5,490 bases of DNA. It comes from Hyphomicrobiales bacterium. Lineage in GTDB: Bacteria > Pseudomonadota > Alphaproteobacteria > Rhizobiales > Aestuariivirgaceae. Position numbers and translations under genes: made by a program. This document shows, piece by piece, positions 1 through 5,444 of the stretch. The notes below the pieces were generated by a model. It was not told the origin of the DNA. It made no database searches and saw only the letters and a program-made list of their open reading frames with translations. Position 1 is the first letter of the stretch. Each line of letters opens with the position of its first letter. Location: contig JALSNA010000036.1 in assembly GCA_026987255.1 (NCBI GenBank), positions 1 through 5,490 on the forward strand, in the 5' to 3' direction.

Positions 1-627
1 GCGGCCTGGTTCGCGGTGCCCAATTTCACCTTCCCGCAATTCAACTGGCAGGCCATCTTGTTCATCCTGCCTGTGGCGCTGGCGCCGGCCATCGAGCATT
101 TCGGCGACATCATCGCCATAGGCTCGGTCACCGGCCGCGATTACGTCAAGGATCCGGGCATCGAGAACACCATGCTGGGCGATGGCATCGCCACCTCGGT
201 GGCCGCCTTCCTCGGCGGGCCGCCCAACACCACCTATTCGGAAGTCACCGGCGCGGTGACCCTGACCAGGGCCTACAACCCGGCGATCATGACCTGGGCG
301 GCCATCTGGGCCATCGCCCTGGCCTTCATCGGCAAGCTCGGGGCGGTGCTCTCCACCATTCCGACGCCGGTCATGGGCGGCATCCTGATGCTGCTCTTCG
401 GGGCCATCACGGTGGTCGGCCTCAACTCGCTGGTCAAGGCCCATCATGACCTGACCAAACCGCGCAACCTGACCATCGTGGCGCTCATCCTGGTCACCGG
501 CATCGGCGGGCTGAAGCTGGCGGTGGGCGATTTCGCCCTCACCGGCATCGGCCTGGCCGGGCTGGTGGGCGTCATTCTCAACCTCGTGCTGCCGGGCCGC
601 AAGGACGCCGCCGCAGCAAAGGAATGA
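1..627 (+). CDS. uraA: NCS2-family uracil/nucleobase permease, C-terminal part (5' end outside window)
   Basis: The reading frame is open from base 1 and ends in TGA at 625-627, leaving 208 residues of a protein that is normally about 400-430. It is very hydrophobic, with several membrane segments, and is an inner-membrane nucleobase importer, probably a proton symporter. Family marks visible here: a membrane helix with AIEHFGD (Glu codon 94-96), the NTTYSEVTG loop-helix (Glu codon 241-243) and the IPTPVMGG helix. The two Glu align with E241 and E290, the substrate-binding glutamates of E. coli UraA. The position equivalent to UraA H245 is Asp (106-108) and that of G289 is Ser, so uracil specificity is not certain; other pyrimidines or purines are possible. 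A GTG at 16 is an internal codon, since the frame continues upstream in good family sequence. The tail is short and cytosolic, ending in an Ala/Lys-rich stretch. It converges on ptsN and is followed by hairpins at 690-854. Family is confident; the symbol is the nearest relative, not a proven orthologue. Confidence 0.88.
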   Translation, partial: AAWFAVPNFTFPQFNWQAILFILPVALAPAIEHFGDIIAIGSVTGRDYVKDPGIENTMLGDGIATSVAAFLGGPPNTTYSEVTGAVTLTRAYNPAIMTWAAIWAIALAFIGKLGAVLSTIPTPVMGGILMLLFGAITVVGLNSLVKAHHDLTKPRNLTIVALILVTGIGGLKLAVGDFALTGIGLAGLVGVILNLVLPGRKDAAAAKE

Positions 628-689
628 GTCGCATGTGAAGTATTCACAACAGATTGAATACACAGCATTTTCTGGCATTCTGACAATCC

Positions 690-738
690 GTGAATTGCAA
701 GGTTCTGACAGATTTTCTGTCAGAACCTTGCAATTTAC
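690..738. repeat. Long near-perfect palindrome (hairpin) in convergent intergenic region
   Basis: The 18-base arms at 693-710 (AATTGCAAGGTTCTGACA) and 718-735 are exact reverse complements. Two more pairs (711/717, 712/716) close on a TTT loop at 713-715. Outward, 692/736 is a G-T wobble and 691/737 and 690/738 pair, giving about 23 bp with a 3-base loop. The arms are clearly AT-richer than the surrounding genes. No T-run follows on either strand, so it is not a textbook intrinsic terminator, although it lies 62 bases after the permease stop and could still protect the 3' end of that mRNA or stop RNA polymerase. A dispersed intergenic palindrome or a protein-binding site are alternatives. The structure is certain; its role is unknown. 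Confidence 0.85.
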
Positions 739-755
739 TTGGGACCAAAGATGAT

Positions 756-803
756 GTCCTGCTGACGCCGGGCCGCCCCAAGTCAGCAGGACGCCTTGTT
801 TTT
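756..803 (+). terminator. Probable intrinsic terminator of the permease gene
   Basis: An exact 11-bp inverted repeat (GTCCTGCTGAC at 756-766, GTCAGCAGGAC at 782-792) encloses a 15-base loop. It is followed by GCC and a T-rich tail with five consecutive T at 799-803. The geometry fits Rho-independent termination of rightward transcription from the permease, although the T-run starts a few bases after the stem. It is the second hairpin downstream of that gene. Confidence 0.6.
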
Positions 804-806
804 CCT

Positions 807-854
807 GAAGAAAAGTATTTCCAGCCTGCCAGGCAGGCTGGAAAACTTTTCTTC
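807..854. terminator. Bidirectional terminator-like hairpin
   Basis: A GC-rich core stem pairs 818-830 with 832-844 (CCAGCCTGCC against GGCAGGCTGG, tightly closed around 831). It extends, past one bulged A at 817, into A/T-rich arms pairing 807-816 with 845-854 (GAAGAAAAGT and ACTTTTCTTC). On each strand the core is followed by a U-rich tract (CTTTTCTTC), the form of a terminator working in both directions, as expected between two convergent genes. It could act as a backup for both the permease and ptsN transcripts. Confidence 0.65.
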
Positions 855-883
855 ACGTCCGACGAATGAGGACATCCATGGGA

Positions 884-927
884 AATCAAAAAGCCCGGCG
901 CGAACAAGGCTTCGCACCGGGCCTTTT
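884..927 (-). terminator. Intrinsic terminator of ptsN
   Basis: Read leftward, a strong stem forms between GGCCCGG (917-923) and CCGGGC (893-898). It has one bulged base, one internal mismatch (899/916), a further 5 bp (900-904 with 911-915) and a 6-base loop at 905-910. The leftward RNA then runs into U5-GA-U3 (892-884). The hairpin begins 22 bases past the ptsN stop codon, so it should end the ptsN transcript. The matching A/T arms mean it could also act weakly on rightward transcripts. Confidence 0.85.
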
Positions 928-948
928 GCTGTCTGCGGCCAGGCCGGC

Positions 949-1413
949 TCAGGCCGCCTTCGAGGGCTGCTGCTCGGCCAGCAGGGCATAGAGAACATCG
1001 CGCTCGCGGGTGGCGCGCAGCTTCTCCACCAGGGATTTGTCGCGCATCAGCCGCGAAACGCGGGCCAGGGCCTTCAGATGATCGGCGCCCGCACCCTCCG
1101 GAGCCATGAGCAGGAACGCCAAGTCCACCGGCAGGTGATCAGGGGCGTCAAAATCCACCGGCTTGGCCAGGCGGGCAAAGAGGCCACGCACCTTCTTCAG
1201 CCCAGCGAAACGGCCGTGAGGAATGGCGATGCCATTGCCAAGCGCGGTGGAGCCGAGCTTCTCGCGCTGCATGAGAGTCTCGAAAATGCCGCGTTCGTCC
1301 AGCCCGGTGCGGGCGGCCGCCTCGGCGGAGAGCACCTGCAAGAGCTGTTTCTTGCTGCCAGCCTGGACGGCGGGAAGAACGCTGTCGGCATTCAGGATAT
1401 CGGGCAATTGCAT
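949..1413 (-). CDS. ptsN: Nitrogen-related phosphotransferase EIIA (PTS IIA-Ntr)
   Basis: This is a cytosolic phospho-acceptor protein of the regulatory nitrogen PTS (EI-Ntr, NPr, EIIA-Ntr). It transports no sugar but signals nitrogen and carbon status, and in other bacteria affects potassium handling and stress responses. The PTS EIIA type-2 fold covers almost the whole protein. The motif GNGIAIPHGR carries the phosphorylated His (codon 1216-1218, His66 of the form given), and later DLAFLLMAP and DHLKALARVSRLMRD are typical. The start chosen is the ATG at 1413-1411, giving 154 residues, the usual length in alphaproteobacteria. It sits 7 bases after an AGGA ribosome site (1421-1424). The adjoining ATG at 1416 is almost as good. 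An in-frame ATG at 1437 would add eight residues (162 total) but has no ribosome site and abuts a GC hairpin. The gene is last in the rpoN-hpf-ptsN series, with its own candidate promoter at 1531-1559 and a strong terminator at 884-927. No NPr or EI-Ntr gene lies in the window. Confidence 0.95.
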   Translation of the reverse strand: MQLPDILNADSVLPAVQAGSKKQLLQVLSAEAAARTGLDERGIFETLMQREKLGSTALGNGIAIPHGRFAGLKKVRGLFARLAKPVDFDAPDHLPVDLAFLLMAPEGAGADHLKALARVSRLMRDKSLVEKLRATRERDVLYALLAEQQPSKAA

Positions 1414-1420
1414 CATCTCG

Positions 1421-1424
1421 TCCT
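1421..1424 (-). promoter_or_regulatory. Ribosome binding site deciding the ptsN start
   Basis: On the minus strand, AGGA lies 7 bases before the ATG at 1413 and 4 bases before the ATG at 1416. It is downstream of the ATG at 1437 and so cannot serve it. This favours the shorter protein. Confidence 0.6.
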
Positions 1425-1437
1425 GTGTTCGCGTCAT

Positions 1438-1451
1438 GCCCCGGCAGGGGC
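1438..1451 (-). other. Small GC hairpin in the ptsN leader
   Basis: GCCCC (1451-1447 on the minus strand) pairs with GGGGC (1442-1438) around a 4-base loop, directly against the upstream in-frame ATG at 1437. It would block initiation there and leaves the AGGA site at 1421-1424 free. It may be chance in GC-rich DNA; no regulatory role is shown. Confidence 0.4.
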
Positions 1452-1530
1452 GGCTCCCGGCATGGTGCGCCAGGAATCCTCAGCGCGGAACCTGACCACC
1501 TTTTCATGCCTTCATGTGAGGGAATGGCGG

Positions 1531-1559
1531 TTTATTGAGGTTCGCGCCGGGCTTGTCAA
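1531..1559 (-). promoter_or_regulatory. Candidate sigma-70-type promoter of ptsN
   Basis: On the minus strand a perfect -35 box TTGACA (1559-1554) is followed, after 17 bases, by AATAAA (1536-1531), a 4/6 match to the -10 consensus. The -35 lies just after the hpf stop codon, so hpf-ptsN spacing seems to leave room for it. Transcription would start near 1524, giving a leader of about 110 bases. No terminator is seen after hpf, so read-through from hpf is also possible. Confidence 0.55.
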
Positions 1560-1563
1560 GTGC

Positions 1564-2142
1564 CTATTGCTGCGGGCAGGGGCCGGGATCGACCCAGCCT
1601 ATATGGCCATCCTCGCGGCGGTAGACAATGTTGACGCCGCCATGCTTGGCGTTGCGGAACATGACCACCTGCATGGCCCCCAGCTCCAGCTGCATGACCG
1701 CCTCGCCGACGCTCATCTCGGAGACCTTCTCGGTGGTCTCGGCAATGATGGCGGGGGTGAAATCCTCTTCTGTATCCTCTTCCTCGCTCTGCGCAGCCAG
1801 CACGAAGCTGGGCACGGGGACCGCCTCCATGGGCTTGGTGCGTTTCTTGGTGTGGCTGACCAGGCGGCGCTTGTAGCGGCGCAGGCGCGTCTCCAGGTGA
1901 TCCATGGCCGCCTCGAAGGCGGAATAGGCATCGCCGGCGCTGCCCCTGGCCTGCAGCACCAGGCCGGTGGGCAGATAGACGACGCAATCGGCATTGAAGA
2001 CCTCGCGCTGCTTTTCCACCACCACCTGGGCGCTCACCGCGCCCTCGAAATACTTGTTGACACCGCTGGTCAGGCGCTCTTCCACATGCTTGCGCAGGGA
2101 TTCGCCGATGTCCAGGTTCTTGCCGCTTATCTGGATTTGCAT
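1564..2142 (-). CDS. hpf: Ribosome hibernation promoting factor, long form
   Basis: HPF binds the 30S decoding region in slow growth or stationary phase and, in its long form, pairs 70S ribosomes into inactive 100S dimers. The 192 residues show two domains. Residues 1 to about 105 are the S30AE/YfiA ribosome-binding domain, beginning MQIQISGKNLDIGESLR, with the DAYSAFEAAMDHLETRLRRYKRRL helix at 71-94. An acidic linker (SEEEDTEED, about 119-127) leads to the C-terminal dimerisation domain at about 130-186 (SVGEAVMQLELGAMQVVMFRNAKHGG ... IGWVDP is the diagnostic part). The length matches long HPF rather than the roughly 95-residue short form of enteric bacteria, so a separate RMF would not be expected. 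The start at 2142 has only a weak AAGAG site 7 bases upstream, but it matches the family N-terminus. It lies between rpoN and ptsN, with a candidate own promoter at 2227-2255. The name raiA is also used for relatives. Confidence 0.95.
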   Translation of the reverse strand: MQIQISGKNLDIGESLRKHVEERLTSGVNKYFEGAVSAQVVVEKQREVFNADCVVYLPTGLVLQARGSAGDAYSAFEAAMDHLETRLRRYKRRLVSHTKKRTKPMEAVPVPSFVLAAQSEEEDTEEDFTPAIIAETTEKVSEMSVGEAVMQLELGAMQVVMFRNAKHGGVNIVYRREDGHIGWVDPGPCPQQ

Positions 2143-2185
2143 GATTGTGCTCTTTTTTTGTGTGTGGGCAATACCGAACGCTTCA

Positions 2186-2217
2186 GGCAGGCAGGCCGGG
2201 ATGGGGAACTGCCCGCC
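2186..2217 (-). other. Possible hairpin in the hpf leader
   Basis: On the minus strand GGCGGGCAG (2217-2209) pairs with CTGCCTGCC (2194-2186), nine pairs including one G-U, around a 14-base loop. If the promoter at 2227-2255 is real, this hairpin sits at the very 5' end of the hpf mRNA and could affect its stability. It may be chance in GC-rich DNA. Confidence 0.4.
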
Positions 2218-2226
2218 GCCGGGATC

Positions 2227-2255
2227 ATTATGTCCGATTTTGCCCGGATTATCCA
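2227..2255 (-). promoter_or_regulatory. Candidate sigma-70-type promoter of hpf
   Basis: On the minus strand TGGATA (2255-2250, 4/6 match to the -35 consensus) and CATAAT (2232-2227, 5/6 match to the -10) are 17 bases apart. The start would be near 2220, leaving a leader of about 78 bases before the ATG at 2142. The 169-bp rpoN-hpf gap is more AT-rich here than the flanking genes. No -24/-12 (sigma-54) element was found in the gap. Confidence 0.45.
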
Positions 2256-2311
2256 GCCTGAGGGCGGATTTTTACCTCAAGGGCAAATGCCCCGATGTGG
2301 CCGGGAAAAGA

Positions 2312-3859
2312 TCATGAAAGGCGCATTTTCTTCTCTCTGCGCCTTTGCAGGGAGGAGGGAATCCCCAGGGCCTCGCGGTATTTGGCCACCGTGCGCCGCG
2401 CGATCTCGATGCCCTCGGCGCGCAGGATGCCGACGATCTTGTCGTCTGAGAGCACCTTTTTCGGATCTTCCTCATCGATGAGCTGCCTGATGCGATGGCG
2501 CACGGCGGCCGCCGAGACGGCCTCGCCGCCGCCGGAGGTGGCGATGGCGGTGGTGAAGAAATATTTCAGCTCGAAGATGCCGCGCGGGGTGGCCATGTAC
2601 TTGTTGGAGGTCACGCGCGAAATGGTCGATTCGTGCATGCCCACGGCCTCGGCCACATCCTTGAGGGTCAGGGGGCGCAAGGCCTCGATGCCCTTGTTGA
2701 GGAAGGCGTCCTGCTGGCGCACGATCTCGCGGGCCACGGCCAGGATGGTGCGGGCGCGCTGATCGAGACTCTTGACCAGCCAGGAGGCCGAGGCGAAGCA
2801 ATTGGAGATATATTCCACGTCCTCCTGGCGCGCCGCGGCGCTTTTCACCGTGGCGTAATACTGGTTGTTGACCAGAACGCGCGGCAGGGTTTCGGAGTTG
2901 AGCTCGACGATCCAGGAGCCATCGGGAGCGGGGCGCACGAAGACATCCGGCACCACCGGATGCACCACCAGCGGGCCGATGGTGCCGCCGGGGTGGGGAT
3001 TGAGGGCCTTGATCTCCTCCAGCATATCGAGGAGATCCTCGTTGTCCACCCCGCAGATCTTGCGCAGGCGGGCGAAATCGCGTTTCGCCAGCAGTTCCAG
3101 ATTGTCCACCAGGGCCTCCATGGCCGGATCCAGGCGGTCCTTTTCGCGCAACTGTATTTTCAGGCATTCTTGCAGATCGCGGGCGAAGACACCGGGCGGG
3201 TCGAGCCCTTGCAGCCTTTTGAGCACCGCCTCCACCTGCTCCAGCGGCGCGCCGAGGCGTTTGGATATGGCATCGAGCGGTTCACGCAGATAGCCTGCGT
3301 CATCCAGCATGCCGATCAGGTGATGGCCGATGAGACGCTCCGCCGGCGATGTCAGCACGAAGGGCAACTGCTCCTCCAGGTGCTCCGAGAGGCTGGGGCC
3401 GGCGCTCAGCGTTGCCTCCAGGTCGCGGCCGGGGCCATCGGGAGCGGGGCCGGAGGGGGCGGGCATTCCGGCCCAGCCGGAATCGGTCATCTGGCCCATT
3501 GGCGCAGGCGGGGTGTCGGAGGGGCTGTCATGGAACATGGTGGCCGGGTCGGCATCCATGTCGGCGAGGCGATCGCCGGTTGCGCCCTCATCCGCCAAAG
3601 CTTCGGTGAGCTCCGGGCGGGCAGAGTCGTCCTTCGCCGGGGCCTCATCACCCTGGGGAGCATCATCGGGGCCGCGGCGGCGGTCCTGCGCATCTTCGGG
3701 CGTTTCGCGCTCCAGCAGGGGATTGCGCTCCAGCTCGGCCTCCACATAGGACTGCAATTCGAGATTGGACATCTGCAACAGCTTGATGGCCTGTTGCAGC
3801 TGTGGCGTCATGACCAGGCTCTGGCCCTGGCGGATTTCCAGTCTCTGACGCATGGACAT
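2312..3859 (-). CDS. rpoN: RNA polymerase sigma-54 factor
   Basis: Sigma-54 directs RNA polymerase to -24/-12 promoters, which open only with an AAA+ activator such as NtrC. It controls nitrogen use and often motility. The 515-residue protein has all regions. Region I, about residues 10-50, is Gln/Leu-rich (QSLVMTPQLQQAIKLLQMSNLELQ, the activator-response part). Region II, about 51-150, is acidic and Pro/Gly-rich. Region III follows, with the core-binding domain (LDPPGVFARDLQECL at about 219-233), a helix-turn-helix around 398-416 (LKDVAEAVGMHESTISRV), and the RpoN box ARRTVAKYRE at 487-496, which reads the -24 element. It appears complete. The start at 3859 is preceded by GAGGGA with 8 bases of spacing; an ATG two codons later (3853) is less well placed. 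The gene follows lptB on the same strand after 146 bases holding a terminator-like hairpin, a candidate promoter and an inverted repeat, and precedes hpf. No terminator is evident after its stop. Confidence 0.97.
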   Translation of the reverse strand: MSMRQRLEIRQGQSLVMTPQLQQAIKLLQMSNLELQSYVEAELERNPLLERETPEDAQDRRRGPDDAPQGDEAPAKDDSARPELTEALADEGATGDRLADMDADPATMFHDSPSDTPPAPMGQMTDSGWAGMPAPSGPAPDGPGRDLEATLSAGPSLSEHLEEQLPFVLTSPAERLIGHHLIGMLDDAGYLREPLDAISKRLGAPLEQVEAVLKRLQGLDPPGVFARDLQECLKIQLREKDRLDPAMEALVDNLELLAKRDFARLRKICGVDNEDLLDMLEEIKALNPHPGGTIGPLVVHPVVPDVFVRPAPDGSWIVELNSETLPRVLVNNQYYATVKSAAARQEDVEYISNCFASASWLVKSLDQRARTILAVAREIVRQQDAFLNKGIEALRPLTLKDVAEAVGMHESTISRVTSNKYMATPRGIFELKYFFTTAIATSGGGEAVSAAAVRHRIRQLIDEEDPKKVLSDDKIVGILRAEGIEIARRTVAKYREALGIPSSLQRRREKKMRLS

Positions 3860-3886
3860 TGGCGTCTTCCCTCACCCGAACGACAA

Positions 3887-3924
3887 TGGCGGCGCGACCG
3901 GAATGCATCAGGATCGCGCCGCCA
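3887..3924. repeat. 11-bp inverted repeat at the rpoN promoter/leader
   Basis: TGGCGGCGCGA (3887-3897) and its exact reverse complement (3914-3924) are separated by 16 bases. The right arm lies one base downstream (in the rpoN direction) of the candidate -10 box, so the repeat covers the likely start point and first 30 or so bases of the rpoN leader. It could be an operator made of two half-sites, or a stable hairpin at the 5' end of the mRNA. There is no U-run after it, so it is not a terminator. The repeat is plain; its function is inferred. Confidence 0.6.
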
Positions 3925-3925
3925 C

Positions 3926-3956
3926 AGTATAGCCCAGAGAGCTTACAAGCGGTAAA
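3926..3956 (-). promoter_or_regulatory. Candidate promoter of rpoN
   Basis: On the minus strand TATACT (3931-3926) matches the -10 consensus at 5 of 6 positions. The upstream -35 is weak: the best is TTTACC (3956-3951) at a long 19-base spacing, so an activator or another sigma factor may be needed. The predicted start is near 3919, about 60 bases before the rpoN ATG. Confidence 0.4.
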
Positions 3957-3974
3957 GATTCGCCACTTTCATGC

Positions 3975-4001
3975 AAAAACCGTTCCATGCCCTGGGCATG
4001 G
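3975..4001 (-). terminator. Terminator-like hairpin after lptB
   Basis: CCATGCCC (3985-3992) and GGGCATGG (3994-4001) form an exact inverted repeat with a tight centre (about 7 bp and a 3-base loop), starting 5 bases past the lptB stop codon. On the minus strand five T (3979-3975) follow, but 5 bases separate them from the stem. It would end or weaken the lpt transcript before rpoN; the gap makes it an imperfect terminator. Confidence 0.45.
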
Positions 4002-4005
4002 GGCA

Positions 4006-4803
4006 TTACAACGAGAAATCATCGCCCAGATAATGGCGCCGCACGTCCGGGTTGGCGACGATTTCGCGCGGCGTGCCCTCGGTCAGCACCCGGCCTTCAT
4101 GGATAATGAGGGCGCGGTCGATGAGCTCGAGGGTTTCGCGCACGTTGTGATCCGTAACAAGCACCCCGATTCCCCGAGTGGTGAGCTTTCGCACCAGCTG
4201 GCGGATATCATTGATTGCAATGGGATCGATCCCGGCGAAGGGCTCGTCGAGGAGCATGTATCCGGGACGTGCGGCCAATGCGCGGGCGATTTCCACGCGG
4301 CGGCGTTCTCCGCCAGAGAGCGCCACAGCCGGCGAATGCCGAAGGTGTGATATCTGAAACTCATCCAACAACTCACGCAACTGACGTTCGCGCCCGGAGC
4401 GGTCAGGTACGCGCAGCTCCAGAATGGCGCGAATGTTTTCCTCAACCGTGAGCCCGCGGAAAATGGATGCTTCCTGCGGCAGATAGCCGATGCCAAGACG
4501 GGCGCGGCGGTACATGGGCAGCAGTGTCACATCCTTGCCGTCAAGCTCGATTGTGCCCCTGTCGGCGGCGATCAGGCCGGTGATCATGTAGAACACCGTG
4601 GTCTTGCCCGCGCCATTGGGGCCGAGGAGACCCACGGCCTCCCCGCGGCGAACAGACAGGGACACGCCCCTGACCACGGGGCGGCGGCGGTAGGACTTGA
4701 CCAGCCCCGAGACCACGATGCCGCCCGGCCTTTCCACCTTGCGCCCGCCTGGGGACATGGAGGGGGCGTGTGGCATGTCCAGGCTGTTTCGCTCGTGGGT
4801 CAT
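4006..4803 (-). CDS. lptB: LPS export ABC transporter ATP-binding protein
   Basis: LptB is the cytosolic ATPase of the LptB2FGC complex, which pulls lipopolysaccharide out of the inner membrane and pushes it along the LptA bridge. The 265 residues hold a complete ABC nucleotide-binding domain: Walker [10 protein letters not shown] at 61-69, Q-loop Gln110 in [14 protein letters not shown] (the LptB/YhbG type), signature [15 protein letters not shown] at 162-176, Walker [14 protein letters not shown] at 182-194 with catalytic Glu187, and switch His219 in VTDHN. It carries about 25 extra N-terminal residues compared with the roughly 240-residue E. coli protein; such tails are common in alphaproteobacteria. 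The start at 4803 is supported by CAGG ending 5 bases upstream. An ATG at codon 10 has no visible site. The out-of-frame ATG at 4816 is ignored. It follows lptA by 89 bases and is probably cotranscribed with it; a terminator-like hairpin lies just after the stop. Confidence 0.96.
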   Translation of the reverse strand: MTHERNSLDMPHAPSMSPGGRKVERPGGIVVSGLVKSYRRRPVVRGVSLSVRRGEAVGLLGPNGAGKTTVFYMITGLIAADRGTIELDGKDVTLLPMYRRARLGIGYLPQEASIFRGLTVEENIRAILELRVPDRSGRERQLRELLDEFQISHLRHSPAVALSGGERRRVEIARALAARPGYMLLDEPFAGIDPIAINDIRQLVRKLTTRGIGVLVTDHNVRETLELIDRALIIHEGRVLTEGTPREIVANPDVRRHYLGDDFSL

Positions 4804-4892
4804 TTGAACCTGTCATGATTAAGATTGCGTGAAAGCGGGCAAGGTTTTTTCAACCATGTCGATCCGGCCCGATGCGGCGGGTGCCCGGGCTG

Positions 4893-5429
4893 TCACTTCG
4901 CCGGGGTGAAAACGCCATGCACGCGGCCCTTGCCGCCTGCCTCGATGCGCGAGACATTGGTTTTCAGATTGGCAAAGAGCTTGTTGCCGCGGATGGTGGA
5001 GTTCTTTTTCCTGACCACCACGTTGCCGGTGACCCACAGGAGGTTCTTCTTGACGTCCATCTTCGCCTGGTTGCCGGTGATGGTCTGCTCCGGCGAGACG
5101 ATGCGCACATGGCCGAAGGCATTGAGGAAAGTGACCTCGGTGTTTTCCTTGCCATCCTGTTTTTTCACCTTGCGGTAATCAACGACGAGCTTGTCGGCCG
5201 TCAGGGTGATATCGCGGCGGGTGGCCTTGACGTTGCCGGTGAAAATGGCCTGGTTCTTCTTTTCCAGGATCTCCATGCCGTCGGCCTCGATATCCACCTT
5301 CTTGCTCTGGCTGGCCTTGTTCATGGACTTTGTGTTGACCACCTGGGCGGAGGCCGAAGAGGCGGCCATTCCCGCAACCGCCGTCAAAATGGCCACCACC
5401 GGGATGATGGATGAAAATTTCCGGGTCAT
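4893..5429 (-). CDS. lptA: LPS transport periplasmic protein LptA
   Basis: LptA is a periplasmic beta-jellyroll protein that joins LptC in the inner membrane to LptD in the outer membrane and carries lipopolysaccharide across. The 178 residues begin with a clear secretion signal: basic MTRK, a hydrophobic stretch at about 7-23, and a signal peptidase I site after Ala28 (SASA-QV). The OstA-like domain runs from about 46 to 160, with the repeating strand pattern of the family (VDIEADGMEILEKKNQAIFTGNV, then LTADKLVVDY, then ITGNQAKMDVKKNLLWVTGNV, then STIRGNKLFANL). Length is in the normal range (E. coli 185). The start at 5429 has an ideal AGGAGG 8 bases upstream. The gene is upstream of lptB in the same direction. 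Between them, 4804-4892 shows no gene and no convincing terminator, so one mRNA is likely. Confidence 0.93.
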   Translation of the reverse strand: MTRKFSSIIPVVAILTAVAGMAASSASAQVVNTKSMNKASQSKKVDIEADGMEILEKKNQAIFTGNVKATRRDITLTADKLVVDYRKVKKQDGKENTEVTFLNAFGHVRIVSPEQTITGNQAKMDVKKNLLWVTGNVVVRKKNSTIRGNKLFANLKTNVSRIEAGGKGRVHGVFTPAK

Positions 5430-5437
5430 GTCCGTTG

Positions 5438-5443
5438 CCTCCT
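5438..5443 (-). promoter_or_regulatory. Consensus ribosome binding site of lptA
   Basis: AGGAGG on the minus strand lies 8 bases before the lptA ATG at 5429. It is the strongest ribosome site in the window and fixes the lptA start. It falls within the short gap after the possible lptC stop codon at 5445-5447. Confidence 0.85.
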
Positions 5444-5444
5444 G

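Noticed and set aside
878..991. Small plus-strand frame (37 codons) with GAGG upstream of its ATG
   Set aside because: It contains the whole ptsN terminator stem and then runs antisense into ptsN. Nothing in the peptide is recognisable.
2290..2305. CCCG/CGGG inverted repeat just after the rpoN stop, considered as a terminator
   Set aside because: The stem is only 4 bp and is not followed by a T-run on the minus strand.
796..2481. A 561-codon open frame on the plus strand, antisense to ptsN and hpf
   Set aside because: It runs opposite two well-recognised genes, its translation is low-complexity Gly/Ala/His/Leu-rich with no known domain, and no ribosome site supports it. Such frames are common artefacts opposite GC-rich genes.
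2495..3955. A 486-codon open frame on the plus strand, antisense to rpoN
   Set aside because: Same kind of shadow: it mirrors the complete rpoN gene, is rich in Gly, Ala, His and Gln, and shows no family motif.
1438..4005. Sigma-54 (-24/-12) promoters in the gaps before ptsN, hpf and rpoN
   Set aside because: I searched the three gaps by eye for GG, ten bases, GC in a TGGC/TTGC context. Several stretches came close (for example near 1480-1500 and 2240-2255) but none had the right spacing.
4819..5037. Minus-strand frame of 72 codons ending between lptA and lptB (MVEKTLPAFTQS tail)
   Set aside because: Most of it overlaps lptA out of frame. The short 12-codon tail piece starting at the ATG in the gap has no ribosome site and no sign of conservation that can be judged here.
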